Below, in pieces: positions 43,643 through 55,227 of a DNA stretch of 64,000 nt; position 1 is the stretch's first letter, and the number at the start of each line of letters is the position of its first letter. The stretch is from Incurvaria masculella (taxonomy: Eukaryota > Arthropoda > Insecta > Lepidoptera > Incurvariidae): assembly GCA_946894095.1 (NCBI GenBank), contig OX335660.1, positions 3,477,001-3,541,000 of the forward strand, read 5' to 3'. Below the pieces are notes generated by a model. It saw only the letters and a list, made by a program, of their open reading frames with translations, did no database searches and was not told the origin of the DNA. Made by a program: the position numbers and the translations under genes.

Positions 43643-43735
43643 ACAAAATAAATACACACTCTGTGAAAATTTCAGCTGCCTACCTATTACGGTTCATGAG
43701 ATATAGCCCTGTGACAGACGGACGGATGGACGGAA

Positions 43736-44560
43736 CTCATGGACTGTTTTCATTGCTCTCTTAATATTTATATAAAATATTTAAAAATATATATATACAA
43801 ACCATCCTCGTTAATAGCTCTTCGCCACCGCCCCCCTCCCCTTTAGATACGACCCCCCCCCCGTTTAGCTACGCCCCCCCCTCCCTTTAGCCACAGCCCA
43901 GCCGCCGGGGTACGCGGCGCATTCCGGTTTGTTAGACAGACACATCTTAGCGCAAGCGGATCTGAATTTAACTTAGCCTATCCTGTGTCCCGGGTAGTTA
44001 AAGATATGTGTACTGAGTTTCAACTAATTCCGATGATTGGTTTAAGAGTTATGGATGAACATACATACATACATACATACATACACATACATTTAGTTTT
44101 AGTATCAAACATAACGTCTGCAAACGCAGTATCTTAGAAAACAAAGCAACTTACTCCATTACAGATTTATGATTATTATAGAAGATAGATTATTCTTGTG
44201 TAGCCCTAACGTATTTTTTCGTAACCGTTGAACTTTCGGCCATGCATTTGAAACGTAAAGGTGTTGCCTCGACGCGGCGGCAGAGGGCGGGCGGGGCTAA
44301 TTGAATGGCGCAAAGGACTCGAGAAATGGCGCGCATTCGCACGTAACGAATGGCGGAAATGGCGCGAGCCGGCGCGCACTTTACCTGTTGATTGACCTTC
44401 ATTTGTTGCGTCGGAACTAACTTTGTGCGCTTTTCCGAAACGGAAAAGTCACATTGATTAGACTGCACAGTTCTAAGTCTACGTGTGCATTTTTGTAATG
44501 GCGAACTACGCTTTTTCCTAAAGTTTCGAATTCGTTTTTTGTTCACTAATATAATTAGTA
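43736..44560. other. Low-complexity and unassigned stretch
   Basis: C-rich runs at 43825-43885, a piece shared with 29268-29350 (GCAAGCGGATCTGAATTTAA, CCCGGGTAGTTAAAG), and a (CATA)n run at 44062-44090 that looks like an RTE-type tail. No gene. Confidence 0.5.
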
Positions 44561-44564
44561 CTTT

Positions 44565-44863
44565 TGTAGGGATCCGTACCCAAAGGGTGCCAACGGAAAC
44601 CTATTACGAAGCTTTCGCTTTCCGGCCGTCCGTCCGTCCGTCTGTCACAGGGCTGTATCTCATGAACCGTAATAGGTAGGAAGTTGCAATTTTCCCAGAG
44701 TGTGTATTTATTTTACCGCTATAACAACAAATAGGTAAAATTAAAAAACAATAAAAATTTAAGGGGGCCCCATGCAAATAACGTGATTTGTTTATGTTAA
44801 ATCTTTAACGATAGTACGGAACCCTTGGTGTGCGATTCCGACCCACACTTGGGCGGTTTTAAT
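44565..44863 (-). mobile_element. GTCC-element
   Basis: GGGATCCGTACCCAAAGGGT, (GTCC)n at about 44626-44642, CATGAACCGTAATAGGTAGG and CACACTTGGGCGG in order. Confidence 0.85.
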
Positions 44864-44884
44864 GTTAAGCGCGGGATATACGCG

Positions 44885-45010
44885 CCAGGTGCATCAGGAC
44901 CCCAGACTGAACTTTTGGCGAAATACCTCGGCAGGTAGTTGATTCCATTCTTTACGGACCTTATAGACAAAGGACCTAGAGGATCGGTTGGTTCTTATAT
45001 CTGGAATACG
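44885..45010 (-). pseudogene. LINE 3' end fragment
   Basis: CGAAATACCTCGGCAGGTAG and GGACCTAGAGGATCGGTTGG are the reverse of the LINE C-terminal region at 13020-13130. Confidence 0.65.
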
Positions 45011-45554
45011 ACTTAGCAAATGGCTTATAACACACCTGTTGCGACACTAGCCCAACATACCACATTGGATCTAGGTAAAAGCAGGCATTTAGTTCTTCCA
45101 TCGCGGGATTTTTTTCTTCATGTGATTTAACTACAATAAAACAATTTTATGATGTTTCATTAATTTCTTTTATGTCTTCATTCTTCATTATATCATGATT
45201 CTAGGTCTATTGGAAGTACCCCATTTGTTTTAATTTATTTTCCAATATCAAAATATTAGAAAATAACGTTTTCATCACGTCTACCTAGGCAAAATTAGCT
45301 AATAAGGCTCAGTTAAATAACGTTGTAACTAGTTCTGGCAGTGACGGGAGATGGCGCTGTTTAAAATATCACAGTACCAGCCAAAGCAGTTTTCGACGAG
45401 TTGTATGATGTTATTTATCTATACCTATCTCTTTAATCGATGTGACGGACAGACGGATAACGCAGACTTGTTATTAGGGTTCTTTGTTCCTTTTTAGGAG
45501 CGGAACCCAAAAAATACACTTTCTTGCAAAGCAATTAGGTTCGCCTTGGCCGCT
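45011..45554. other. Unassigned stretch
   Basis: AT-rich. A piece resembling the GTCC-element end (TTATTAGGGTTCTTTGTTCC) is at about 45470. No gene. Confidence 0.45.
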
Positions 45555-46104
45555 TTAAGGTGGCCCATCCCGCTCATCTCCCCATACAAAAGGGGAAAGA
45601 AGATCACGCCCATATTTCTTGTCAGAGATCCAAAATTTTACTCAAATTAGCTTTATTTGATCGAACTAGATGTCTGATGACCATTGGCATTGTAAAATTG
45701 TGTTTGGTTTCTAAGTTATAAGGTCCGAAAATTCAAATTTTTCGCGCGTTTTATACAACAACTTTGGAGGTGGATAACGCAATGATAAAGTAAGAACATC
45801 GTAAAAAGATTAGTCATCAGACATAGCTTATTTAATCAAGATTTATAATCTATTTGGTTTTTGTTAGATTTTTGACTACAGCGGTCGTGGTTTACTTTTA
45901 CCTATAAGTCGTTTTAAAATTAAAATTTTCGTAAATCTTACCAAATCATACACAATGCACATTGTCTTTTTTGTGGACATGTTGCATCTTCCTCATCACG
46001 GAGCCTGTCTTATTCTTTGAAACAGAGAAGGTCCCATAGCGCAACAGCACGGTTTTGTAACGTGCCCGCGAATGAGTTAGTCCCGCCGGGTTGGGCCACC
46101 TTAA
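45555..46104 (+). mobile_element. TTAA-ended MITE, copy 4
   Basis: 550 bp, the closest relative of the copy at 2087, with ends GGTGGCCCATCCCG and CGGGTTGGGCCACC and TTAA outside each. Confidence 0.9.
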
Positions 46105-46199
46105 CAAATGGATGCGAAACATAAATATCCGCAGCGACGTGTGTCCATTTTAATGACGTTCAATGAATAAAACAAGGGGAAGGAACGCTCGTTAGATAA

Positions 46200-46300
46200 A
46201 AAGTATTCGTTTCCGAAGCCTCTGCCGGCGGCATTGAGTAAGAACGGACAGGAGTGGCGATTGAAACAGATAGCAATGTAGTCTCGTTTTAGTGATAATA
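46200..46300 (-). repeat. Edge of the element from which the 43-bp array grew
   Basis: GTAAGAACGGACAGGAGTGG, CGATTG and AGCAATGTAGTCTCGTTTTA, followed directly by the array, are the reverse complement of the order seen at 9445, 20575 and 24260. Confidence 0.55.
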
Positions 46301-46790
46301 GATACGTTTACCACGGCAATGAAACCACGTTTTAGTGAATACATACGTTTACCACGGCAATGAAGCCACGTTTTAGTGATAATACATGCGTTTACCACGG
46401 CAATGTAGCCACGTTTTAGTGATAATACATACGTTTACCACGGCAATGTAGCCACGTTTTAGTGATAATACATACGTTTACCACGGCAATGTAGCCACGT
46501 TTGAGTGATAATACATACGTTTACCACGGCAATGTAGCCAAGTTTTAGTGATAATACATACGTTTACCACGGCAATGTAGCCACGTTTTAGTGATAATAC
46601 ATACGTTTACCACGGCAATGTAGCCAAGTTTTAGTGATAATACATACGTTTACCACGGCAATGTAGCCACGTTTTAGTGATAATACATACGTTTACCACG
46701 GCAATGTAGCCACGTTTTAGTGATAATACATACCTTTACCACGGCAATGTAGCCACGTTTTAGTTATAATACATACTTATACCACGGCCA
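46280..46790 (+). repeat. 43-bp minisatellite array, about 12 copies
   Basis: The motif CGTTTACCACGGCAATGTAG recurs every 43 bp from about 46303 to 46775 with few changes (CCACG/CCAAG, TTTAGTG/TTGAGTG). The first and last units are degenerate. The unit is the same as around the gypsy element. There are no variable spacers, so it is a plain satellite. Confidence 0.95.
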
Positions 46791-47225
46791 GGCAGCTAAA
46801 ATTAAACTACAAAATATGCACGTATCATAAATACAACAAAAACGGGTGTCGTATCTTGTTGTGTATTGTATGTATAATGTATTCTAACATAGATGTATGT
46901 TTCGGCAGCTATTGAGGCAAAACTGAGGGTACAACATTTCGTTCCGCGTTAGAAGCTAGAGATGTGCTAGAGAGTTTCTGCCTTTTACGGTTGTAACTGC
47001 TCGCCCCTGGTCATCCAACGCTTTAACTTTCACCGCATTACGTGGTGAGCTGTCAGAGGTTTTCGGCAATTTATTTTCCAACATGGTTTTTATTCGCCAT
47101 ATTTATAAGCGAATCAAAAGAGGTAATAATAGCATAGGTGTATTAGGAACTTTGATATCTTCGACTGAAATCAACGACGTTTGATTTTTATGGATGTTTA
47201 TAATCTTTATATATTTCTTTTTAAT
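46791..47225. other. Unassigned stretch
   Basis: No feature supported. Confidence 0.5.
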
Positions 47226-47890
47226 GTCATTTATTTAAACTTTTTTGGTAGTCGAACTACACTAAGTTACGTCAAAAACTGAATGATCCGCAGATTCCAT
47301 CAATTCTGTAAAGAAGAATAATTAAAGCAATTTTCCGAGTTTTCCGTCCACATTAATGAAATACATACTTATGTAGATCTAAATGCTACTGCCAAAACAT
47401 TTTTAGGGTTCCGTACCCAAAGGGTGAAAACGGAACCGTATTACTAAGCCTCCGCTGTCCGTCCGTCCGTCCGTCCGTCCGTCCGTACGTCCGCCCGTCC
47501 GTCCGTCCCTCTGTCACAGGGCTGTATCTCATGAACCGTAACAGGTAGGAAGCTGAAATTTTCACAGATTATGTATTTATTTTGCCGCTATAACAACAAA
47601 TAGGTAACATTATAAAATAATAATTATTAAAGGGGGGGCCATACAAAAAACGTGTTTTTTTTGTGTGAATCTTGTGCGATGGTACGGAACCCTTCGTGTG
47701 CGAGTCCGACTCGCACTTGGCCGGTTTTTGATAGAACATTTTAAGGCAAAGAACAAAAGAAACAATGCAAATAGATTAGAAATAGAAATAATAATCTGTA
47801 CACTTACAAGTATTCTCTGGTGTAAAAGTCGTCGTCAACTTAACAACCTATGTAAATACGTCAATGAAAATGTAAGCGTTAAAGTGTGTT
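47226..47890 (+). repeat. Dispersed repeat G interrupted by a GTCC-element
   Basis: Left part to 47405 and right part from 47729 join into the uninterrupted text seen at 34093 and 63671 (CTGCCAAA, then GTAGAAC or GATAGAAC). Confidence 0.8.
47405..47729 (-). mobile_element. GTCC-element, full length
   Basis: Starts AGGGTTCCGTACCCAAAGGG and ends GACTCGCACTTGGCCGG plus a T-run, with a long (GTCC)n (47456-47512). Inserted in a T-run of repeat G. Confidence 0.9.
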
Positions 47891-48004
47891 AATTTGGTTT
47901 TTTATTTTTATTTCTAACTGAAGTTTTTTGGTTTGTTATTATATTGAAATAAAATACTTCATTACTCGATACAGCGCCGTGCCGTGCGACCATTTAGACA
48001 ACCC

Positions 48005-48265
48005 CGTGGTATCCCCAAATTTAGAAATACTCCACCTCTGAAAGTATTTGAATATATCTTCGTGTTGAATCGTCTGTTCCACGGAGAACGCTCTTCACCA
48101 TCGACACTCCTTGAATTGGAAAAATACGATCCTGTAAACCCTTTATGTACTGGGTGCACTTCCTGTCCAGATATTTCCCCCAAAGTAAGGTAGAAGCCAG
48201 TGGGCATGGTTTTCGCAGCACCTATAAAAGTTAGAAAACGTCTGGCGTCGTCTGAGACCATAGAT
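48005..48265 (+). pseudogene. Diverged LINE 3' region
   Basis: GGTATCCCCAAATTTAGAAA and TTTCCCCCAAAGTAAGG, then GGTTTTCGCAGCACC, follow the order of the LINE copies at 52440 and 13080. Frames are broken. Confidence 0.5.
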
Positions 48266-48299
48266 AAAGAGACAGGAGATATGGCATCGAGCGCGTCTA

Positions 48300-49161
48300 C
48301 TATAGGACCTGCTGTCTCCAATTTTCAAAAACTACATATCTAACATAAACGTTAATGCTAAATTCAAACAAAGTCGCAGACGTATTGGAGGGTTTGTGTG
48401 GGTGGGAACTGACTCGACGAATGCTATTTAGGGCACATTCGCGCGCGGTGGCGATGTTTCGACTGTGTGGCATACGACGCGCCACCGGATTACCATACAA
48501 TTATACGGTCATTTTGACCATATAGCGGAGACGCGATATTGAGCGCATGACCCTTCTTCAGTGTCTGAGACCTATTCAAAGCACCGGCGTACGACACGTG
48601 TCGTGGTATTCATAAAAGAACCGGTCAAGCGTGAACGTGTTCACTGCTGGACATAGAATCAATTCTCCCTCACCTGGTGATTATTTTGCTATTTCATTTA
48701 AACTTAGCGCTTCAGAAATATAACTTTTTCTGAACAAGTATGACCTTTGAGGAAAAGAAAATAGTTGGTGCACAACTTCATACATACCTACATACATACG
48801 CACTTATACATTTCAGAATTTTCAAACCACAATTGATAGGAGAAAAAATTGGAACAAAATGCGTGGCCGACAGATACCAGAGCCAGACCTAAGGGAGGAT
48901 TTTTTCTTTTTATTCGCTTGCCTGCAATGGGATCCAAAAAACCACAATAAGACAAACACACGATTTAGATAAGTTTTTTTATACTTCTTCTGATCTTAAG
49001 TAAATATACTTTTTTGCTCTAAGCAATTATATTCTCACTAGCACTAGCTCGGATGATAATCGCCTGGACGTTGTGACCACTAAGGGCAACTAGCAAGGCA
49101 TTAACTAACATAGGACGCCACATGTGTGGATACTCTGGCGCCGTCCTACATTCAGTACCCG
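48300..49161. other. Unassigned stretch with a repeat piece
   Basis: 48610-48740 is the inverted relative of 720-890. The remainder shows nothing I can name. Confidence 0.45.
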
Positions 49162-49510
49162 TAGTCCCAGTTGTCACTTAAATTGGCGTTTACGGCAAAC
49201 CGATCGACTGGCGTTTTCAAATGTATGGAGAAATTGAAGAGCGCGCGCAGTGGGCGTTACGCGAACTAACATTTGCGAGTCCGAATTTAATTTGACAGCT
49301 TACTCAACGTTGCCGTAACTACGTCGACGTTGCCGTTTACGTCGACTCCACGTTTTCATACAAATCGGAGGTCCGAGTTTGACTTTGACAGCTAGAAGAA
49401 GTAAAACCACAGATTATCTAGTAAAAACTTGTATGGAGTTTGAGGTTTTTTACGCAAAACGCCAGTCGATCGGTTTGCCGTAAACGCAAATTTAAGTGAC
49501 AACTCAGACT
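49162..49510 (+). mobile_element. MITE with long terminal inverted repeats, copy 2
   Basis: AGTCCCAGTTGTCACTTAAA, ATTGGCGTTTACGGCAAACC at left and the complement ending AAGTGACAACTCAGACT at right. Internal ACGTTGCCGTTTACGTCGAC is shared with 19350-19682. Confidence 0.85.
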
Positions 49511-50129
49511 GACCACTCAGGCCACTTCTCGCGCGGCCGGAGCACTAATAAACATCATAAATGCAGCTGCGTGGCGAGTTCCTTTGAGTTTTTGGTTTCG
49601 CCAGACACTCGGTTCATGGTCACCAGAAGCGATAACTTTCACTTCAACGTTAGGCAAACTTTTAAATTCCGGTCATTTCAGGTCCGGGGCACATTTTGTC
49701 CGGCGAAGCCCCAAAATTCAAAGAGAAAAGAGAGAATTTTTTTTTTTAGGTATAGCTGAAGGCGAAATCGATGAATTTATGCCCGCGAAATGTGTTAGCA
49801 CGAGGCACTGATAAAACGAATTGTTAAGATGAAGAGGGACTGTAGGAGAATTAAATTTTTTGGGCAGCAGGTGGCGAAATTGATAGAGCGAAAGCACAGA
49901 ATATATAGGATTACATCCAGTAGCTCAACTCCATACAAAGTTCTGATTTCGTGCACCGGTACGGGCACATTTCGCTTGTATGGTCTCTAAGCTAGTTTCG
50001 CGGCGGTGAACTGTCGGGAATGGTCCTACGAGGTAATCTGTTTAAAAATAACAGAACCAGAAGTGCTCCGACAATATTTCAGTAACAACACCAATACTCG
50101 ATGGAGGGAAGGTAGATATTTTAAAAATC
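49511..50129. other. Unassigned stretch
   Basis: Contains at 49830-49890 GAGGGACTGTAGGAGAATTA and GCAGGTGGCGAAATTGATAG, a degraded relative of the Leu-like tRNA element. No gene. Confidence 0.45.
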
Positions 50130-50533
50130 GCCTGAGTTGAGCCTAGTGGCGCGGGGACTGGCCTAGCGTACCAGAGGCCCGGGTTCAATACCAACTTGCA
50201 CCACTGTCTTTCTCTTTCAGAGTTCGATAAGTTAATTTCGTCACGAATGCGAGCTGCTCCATGGTTCGGAATCCATGTAAAACTGTAGGTCCCCTTCCCC
50301 TACTAGGTGGTAGGGTTTAAGCCCGCCCGGGTTGGTACCATCGGATTGGATGAAAAGATGGTCGAAGCGGCAATGAAAAATTGTCCGTGTTTTCCATCCA
50401 GTTCAATGTAGCCGTGCTCATAAAGGGAAGGTCCTGGCATGGCACCTAATTCCTTCGGGAATGTGGTGTATTGGGCTAATATCATAACGGTAGTTGTGTG
50501 GTATTAGCCATCCATGTCAGGTCGCATAAAAAA
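50130..50533 (+). mobile_element. SINE-A, near full length
   Basis: A-box-like GAGCCTAGTGGCGCGG (about 50140), B-box-like GGGTTCAATACC (50181), full body, and tail CCATGTCAGGTCGCAT then a 12-base A-run (50527). Confidence 0.9.
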
Positions 50534-50544
50534 AAAAAAGCTAC

Positions 50545-50690
50545 TGGCCCCGGTCGCACAGCTAACGTCTACTGTGGCGAAAGGTTTATTTCGCTGGTTC
50601 GGCTTTTTAACAGCTCTTTTTCATTAATTAATGTGTCCTCGTTTCACGTCCGATTCTACATACAATCATATTCGTTGTACTCATCTGCAC
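50545..50690 (+). repeat. Degraded relative of the Leu-like tRNA element
   Basis: TTTCGCTGGTTCGGCTTTTT, then TAATGTGTCCTCGTTTCACG and CCGATTCTACATACA, follow the order at 37150-37260. Confidence 0.55.
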
Positions 50691-51179
50691 CGATTCAATA
50701 ACAACGTAAACCCCACAGAGACTCGTTAATTAAATTCTCGGTAATTTCACAAAAAAAGCAGCTCTCTCCGAGCTGCCATCGCGACACTTCATAAAGGAGT
50801 GGATCTCAGTCATCAAATGGAAGGGCTTCAATTCGGCGCACAATGGCCTTTAATGTTTATGACGAGAAAAAACACGCCAAGATTGATGCGTAAGGATTTC
50901 GCGCGAATCGTAAAGTATTTCGTAAGGGATCCCTTTGTTGGGGAACAACTGAACGGCAGTAAATATGAAAATGATGGCATTCGACGCGCTGTTTATGTGG
51001 GCGGTAATGTAAGGATCGCTTTGGCGGCGCTACACCATGGTTGGAGCGCTTATATCGTAAATTTATCTCATATTTAAACGACTGCTCGCCTATTAGCTAA
51101 TTTAGCTTGATGGTAAGTAAGCCTATTATTTATGGGAGGAATATAGTTATGGGATTATATTTATGGGGATTGTCTTTAC

Positions 51180-51720
51180 ACACCTTGCTTGCACTGCACG
51201 TAACCCGGCGAGTTGCCTTGCATGCCAGAAGTCATCGGTTCAAATACCCGCCCCATTCAAACACCACTTTTTTCTCTTTCTGTTTCAGTTTCAGTTTCAG
51301 TTTCTTTATTTCCTCCATTAGATGTATATTACACACTCGGATTCGTCATTATTTTTTCCTGTCGGTTCGATTACTTCTGGCGAAGAAGAGCCGACAAGAA
51401 ACTTCGTCAGGTTGGTCATTGTATTATTATTTTTTCCAGTGATGTGTTGCATAAGTGCATTCCTTCACGAATTCGAGGGTTTCCATGGTTCGTAATCCAT
51501 GTAAGACTGTAGGTCCCCTGCCCGTATAAGGTGGTAGTGTTAAGCCCGCACGGGCTAGTACCATCTCATTGGATGAGTGGATGGTCGAAGCGGCAATGAA
51601 TCATTGTCCATGTTTTCATCCAGTTATATGGAGCCGTACAGGAAGGCCCTGGCATGGCACCTAGTTCCTTAGGGAGTGCGGTGTGTTGGGCTAATATCAT
51701 GACGTCGAATGTTTCAAAAT
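51180..51720 (+). mobile_element. SINE-A copy with an internal insertion
   Basis: Head-side B-box GTTCAAATACCCG (51239) and body TAGGTCCCCTGCCCG, AGCCCGCACGGGCTAGTACC, then GGCCCTGGCATGGCACCTAG. Bases 51283-51440 are a different short repeat also found at 52960-53115. Confidence 0.75.
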
Positions 51721-51725
51721 GTCAA

Positions 51726-52435
51726 AAAAAAATGTTTTGTGACAAGAAGTGTGCGAAGAGTGTGTAAACATTTGTTCAGTCTTAAGCTATGCATATACTC
51801 TAGAGGTCTGCAGCTCAGAGGGTCACTAGTTCTTATTTATATTCCAAATACACCCACGTTATAAGTCACTTGCGCTCATTCACGTGTAGGTGCGCTATTA
51901 ATAACATTGTGCTGAAAAAACACGCGTTTGACTTTGCCCAATTTAAGTAAAGTTTCGCGCGTGGGTTAAGTATTGCGTCGATGTAAGGATCTGTATGTCA
52001 GCGCTATACTACTGACGAAGTTTTTTCAACCCGTGGCCGGCCTGAAGACTTCGGCCAATGTTTACAGACGTGTCTGTAAACACGTATTGTGCGTTTACGA
52101 CCAGATCAAATATATGTGACATTGAACATGCAAGAGTAATACTAATAGAGCATGCGACATTTATATTTTTGACATAGACCTAGCATAACGATTCTTGACA
52201 TGTTCAAGTGTAGGTTACCTACCTATGAATGCAATAAAACAATACAATGCAATACAATACTGTCTGTGTTTTCTACGAAGTCAAATGTAAACTTGGGTAA
52301 GGTAATGTGAAATGTATCACAAACTGTTGGTCGAACATTAAACCAAACTTAGGCCACAGTGAAGTGGCGCCATTAAAATGTCCTTTCTCGCCACTTGAGG
52401 GCGCGCGCAGGGTACCTCGTTACAAATTACTTAGG
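51726..52435. other. Unassigned stretch
   Basis: No feature supported. Confidence 0.5.
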
Positions 52436-52439
52436 TAGT

Positions 52440-53515
52440 GTCACGTATAGTCGACGACCCCGAGGTATCTCGAAATTTAGAGACTCTACAACTCCGAAGG
52501 GATGTACTGTATCTCTGTGTGTTATCCATCCATCTCCTTTCTACCATCGCTCAACGGAGAATTGGACAGGGAAATTCCTAAAATGATAACCAACCGATGG
52601 TCCAGCTTAGTCTTTCTCAAAGTGGGCAATAACGTCCCCCTGTGGGCCCTAGAGGCCTACAGAGGGGCGGTAAAGGGCCTTGAAGAAATTAGGGGGCGTC
52701 GAAGCGGTTTAGGCGGGAGCTGGCTGATTTAAATTTTATATTCTATTGTATTTTAAACTATAACTTCTTGCGATATGGAATCACGGAAGAAGAACTTAAC
52801 TGAAAACGAACGAGGAAATCTAAATTAAAAAAAAATGGCAATCAGGAATTTTGGCTTTAAAAGCCAATCCTGCAACTATTCCCTGGATTGTGGTCGATTA
52901 AATAGCAATCCCATCGCCGTGTTTGTGTGAACGTGGATTTATTGTGTTTTTAGTGCTGTTAACTATATTGCATTTCCTCCATTGATGTATATTACACACT
53001 CGGATTCGTCTTTTTTTCCGTTTTTTTTCCTGTCGGTTCGATTACTTCTGGCGAACAACGAACGAAGCCAACAAGAAAGTTCGTCAGGTTGGTCATTGTA
53101 TTTTTTTTCCACTGATACTTACAAACTAGTTTACGGTGATTGATTGATTTTGATCGTATTAAAAGACTTAGAAGCATGAAAGAATTGTTGACTTATTTGG
53201 CACATTAGAAATAAATAATTAAATTAAAGTTATTCTAGTAATTATTGCGATTGTGATTTTTAAGATGTGGTAAGGTTGAACATTTTAGGGGGCCGTTAGA
53301 AAATAATTGTCAAAGTGGGCGGTAGACTTAATTAGTTTGAGAACCTCTGCTCTTGCTAGACGACCCAAGACGCAGACGGTATAAACGCTTTTTCAAACAT
53401 GGTGTGAAGTAGCACCTGACCGGCCAGCATAGTTTTCGCCGTCCACGTGTCAGCTCCAAAGCCCATGGGCGTCGTCGGCACCTCTTATGTCAGTCCTTGG
53501 CATACGCCATATGCC
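52440..53515 (+). pseudogene. LINE 3' region split by an insertion
   Basis: 52440-52605 (PSPFYHRSTEN-like text, as in the 12.9-kb copy) and 53365-53515 (GTGTGAAGTAGCACCTGACC to GGCATACGCCATATGCCG) are consecutive parts of the same LINE end. The middle 750 bp has TCTCAAAGTGGGC near its left edge and GTTTGAGAACCTCTGCTC near its right, a possible hAT-like MITE, and contains the short repeat 52960-53115. Confidence 0.55.
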
Positions 53516-54840
53516 GTTTTAAAAAAATTGGCATATGTTTGCCAGATTTTTGTTATTTAAAACGAATGTAAGTGTGAGTATGGAGAAACCTGACTACTAG
53601 GTCGCTTTTCAAAGAAGGACTTTTTCAATGAGTGTAAATAAAAACTAATAATAGTCGAACATATTTTGAAACTGGTTTTTTTTTTATTTGAAGAGCTATA
53701 AATTGTCAAAAAAGGTACTTTGTTGTTGCTTATGTGAACTAAAGAGAAATGTGTCAAATTTGATGAACATATTTCATAGATATTATTCTTTATATATTAA
53801 AACTGACATTGTGTGTCATAAATAATGACAATGTAAAAAAATTTTCGCTAAACAAAATAAAAATACTTCTCACTTATTTTACTAAAAGTTTTGGAGCTAT
53901 TCAACTCTCAATGCCTAGCTCTAGAACTAAATACATTGTTCTTTACACCTCAGTATAATTTATTATCATGTTCCTAATATTTCGAGAACAAACTTTATAT
54001 GTATGAAAATAAATCAACCAAGCGAAATAAATTAATAAGTATAAATTCTGAAAACACACAGACTGCATGCAAAATAATCACTAACAAATATAAACTATAC
54101 AAATATTTCAAAAACAATTTCTTCAAACTAGACCTCTCTCTGCTGCGTCAACAACGAGCAGCAGAGCGAAATACAGTGTGGGTGTAAAAATTCAATGCTA
54201 ACTTTGGATTACGCGTAAATGGTCTTATTACGTATATGGGCAAATGTGAAAGTACGTGTATAACCACGGAGGACAGTTTGGGAAAGGATTCTTGAGGTCA
54301 AATATTTTTTTTGTAAAATTAATTCACCAAATATTCCAACTTAAGGCTCCATATGACGCTAACCTCCAACATTTTGGGTTTATTTTATTTTACCTCAGCG
54401 TCGGTTAAGCATAAACACCGGTAAAAAAATCTAAAAATCAAAGTTTGGACTATCATCTAGTGTATGATCGTAAAACGGTTTTAACAAGTTGCTTATATTC
54501 TTTAAAAAATATATGTTTGCAAACACCTATTTACAAGTTTTTACTAGGTTTTCAAGCCGGCGCTTGGAAATTATAAATGATTTAAACAATTTTCTTTTTT
54601 GTGGTACAAGATCACATATGTATCTGGTGAATAACCGTGACTTTACGTCAAAAACCTAAATTTCGCTCTGTCGCGCTCGATTTGGGCGCTCATGCAACAA
54701 TGAACCCTAACGCAAACTCAATGCTTCCGGAGATCGCCATTATCGTTTGTTTGCTGAACGCTGGAGTCAGTTGGAGCCTTAATAAAATTAGGGAGGGCTC
54801 CGTTCAGTGGAGGAGTAGCCGCGGACAGGGCATGAGCCAT
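53516..54840. other. Unassigned stretch
   Basis: 1.3 kb of AT-rich sequence, no repeat match or supported gene. Confidence 0.5.
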
Positions 54841-54939
54841 CCATCCTCCATAAAAAAATCCGGTCAAGTGTAATCGTTTTCACGTTCCAAGGGTCCCGTC
54901 ATGGCTGAATATGGCTAAACCTTCAAATATATTCATTAC

Positions 54940-55140
54940 GGGAAGAGGGACTGTAGGAGAATTCCAAATTCTGGGTATACAGCCGGTGGCGAAATCGGTA
55001 GACGCAATACCCGCGAACGGTATGTTTTGCTGGCAGCCTTGCAGTATATTTGTAAAGTAGTTCATTTTACTTGGCTCTTTCTTCAACTAATGTGTCCTTG
55101 CTTCACGGTCGATTATACATACATACATATCACATTCCTT
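54940..55140 (+). mobile_element. Leu-like tRNA element without foldback left arm
   Basis: CAGCCGGTGGCGAAATCGGT, AGACGCAATACCCGCGAACG (54970-55020) align with 37103-37145. The T-loop region is deleted by about 8 bases (GCTGG joins CAGCC). The right arm AATGTGTCCTTGCTTCACGG and CATACATACATA match 37225-37260. The left arm of 36986 is not present. Confidence 0.7.
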
Positions 55141-55227
55141 AAGCGACGCACCTGCCTAGTACGAAAAAGTATATTAACTCCAGTCCAGTTTGTTCACAAA
55201 TACATAAGTGCACCAGTATTGGTAATT

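Larger units (their letters stand above)
37465..43735 (+). mobile_element. GTCC-element split by a minisatellite and the gypsy insertion
   Basis: The left part (37465-37655) matches the GTCC-element: an AACCGGCTAAGCGCGAG-like start, GGGTCCCGTATCATCG, then TGTTGTTATAGCGGCAAAAT and the CACACTCTGTGAAAATTTCAG segment. The sequence then passes into 43-bp repeats. The right part (about 43640-43735) resumes with the same CACACTCTGTG segment, CGGTTCATGAGATATAGCC and GACGGACGG. The gypsy element accounts for 5.5 kb of the interval. Confidence 0.8.

Noticed and set aside
46280..46790. CRISPR-like regular repeat array
   Set aside because: The 43-bp units are directly adjacent with no variable spacers, and the context is a eukaryotic genome.
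54940..55140. Bacterial contamination or symbiont DNA
   Set aside because: The bacterial-like D-arm is part of a repeat found three or more times among typical insect repeats, with no bacterial genes nearby.
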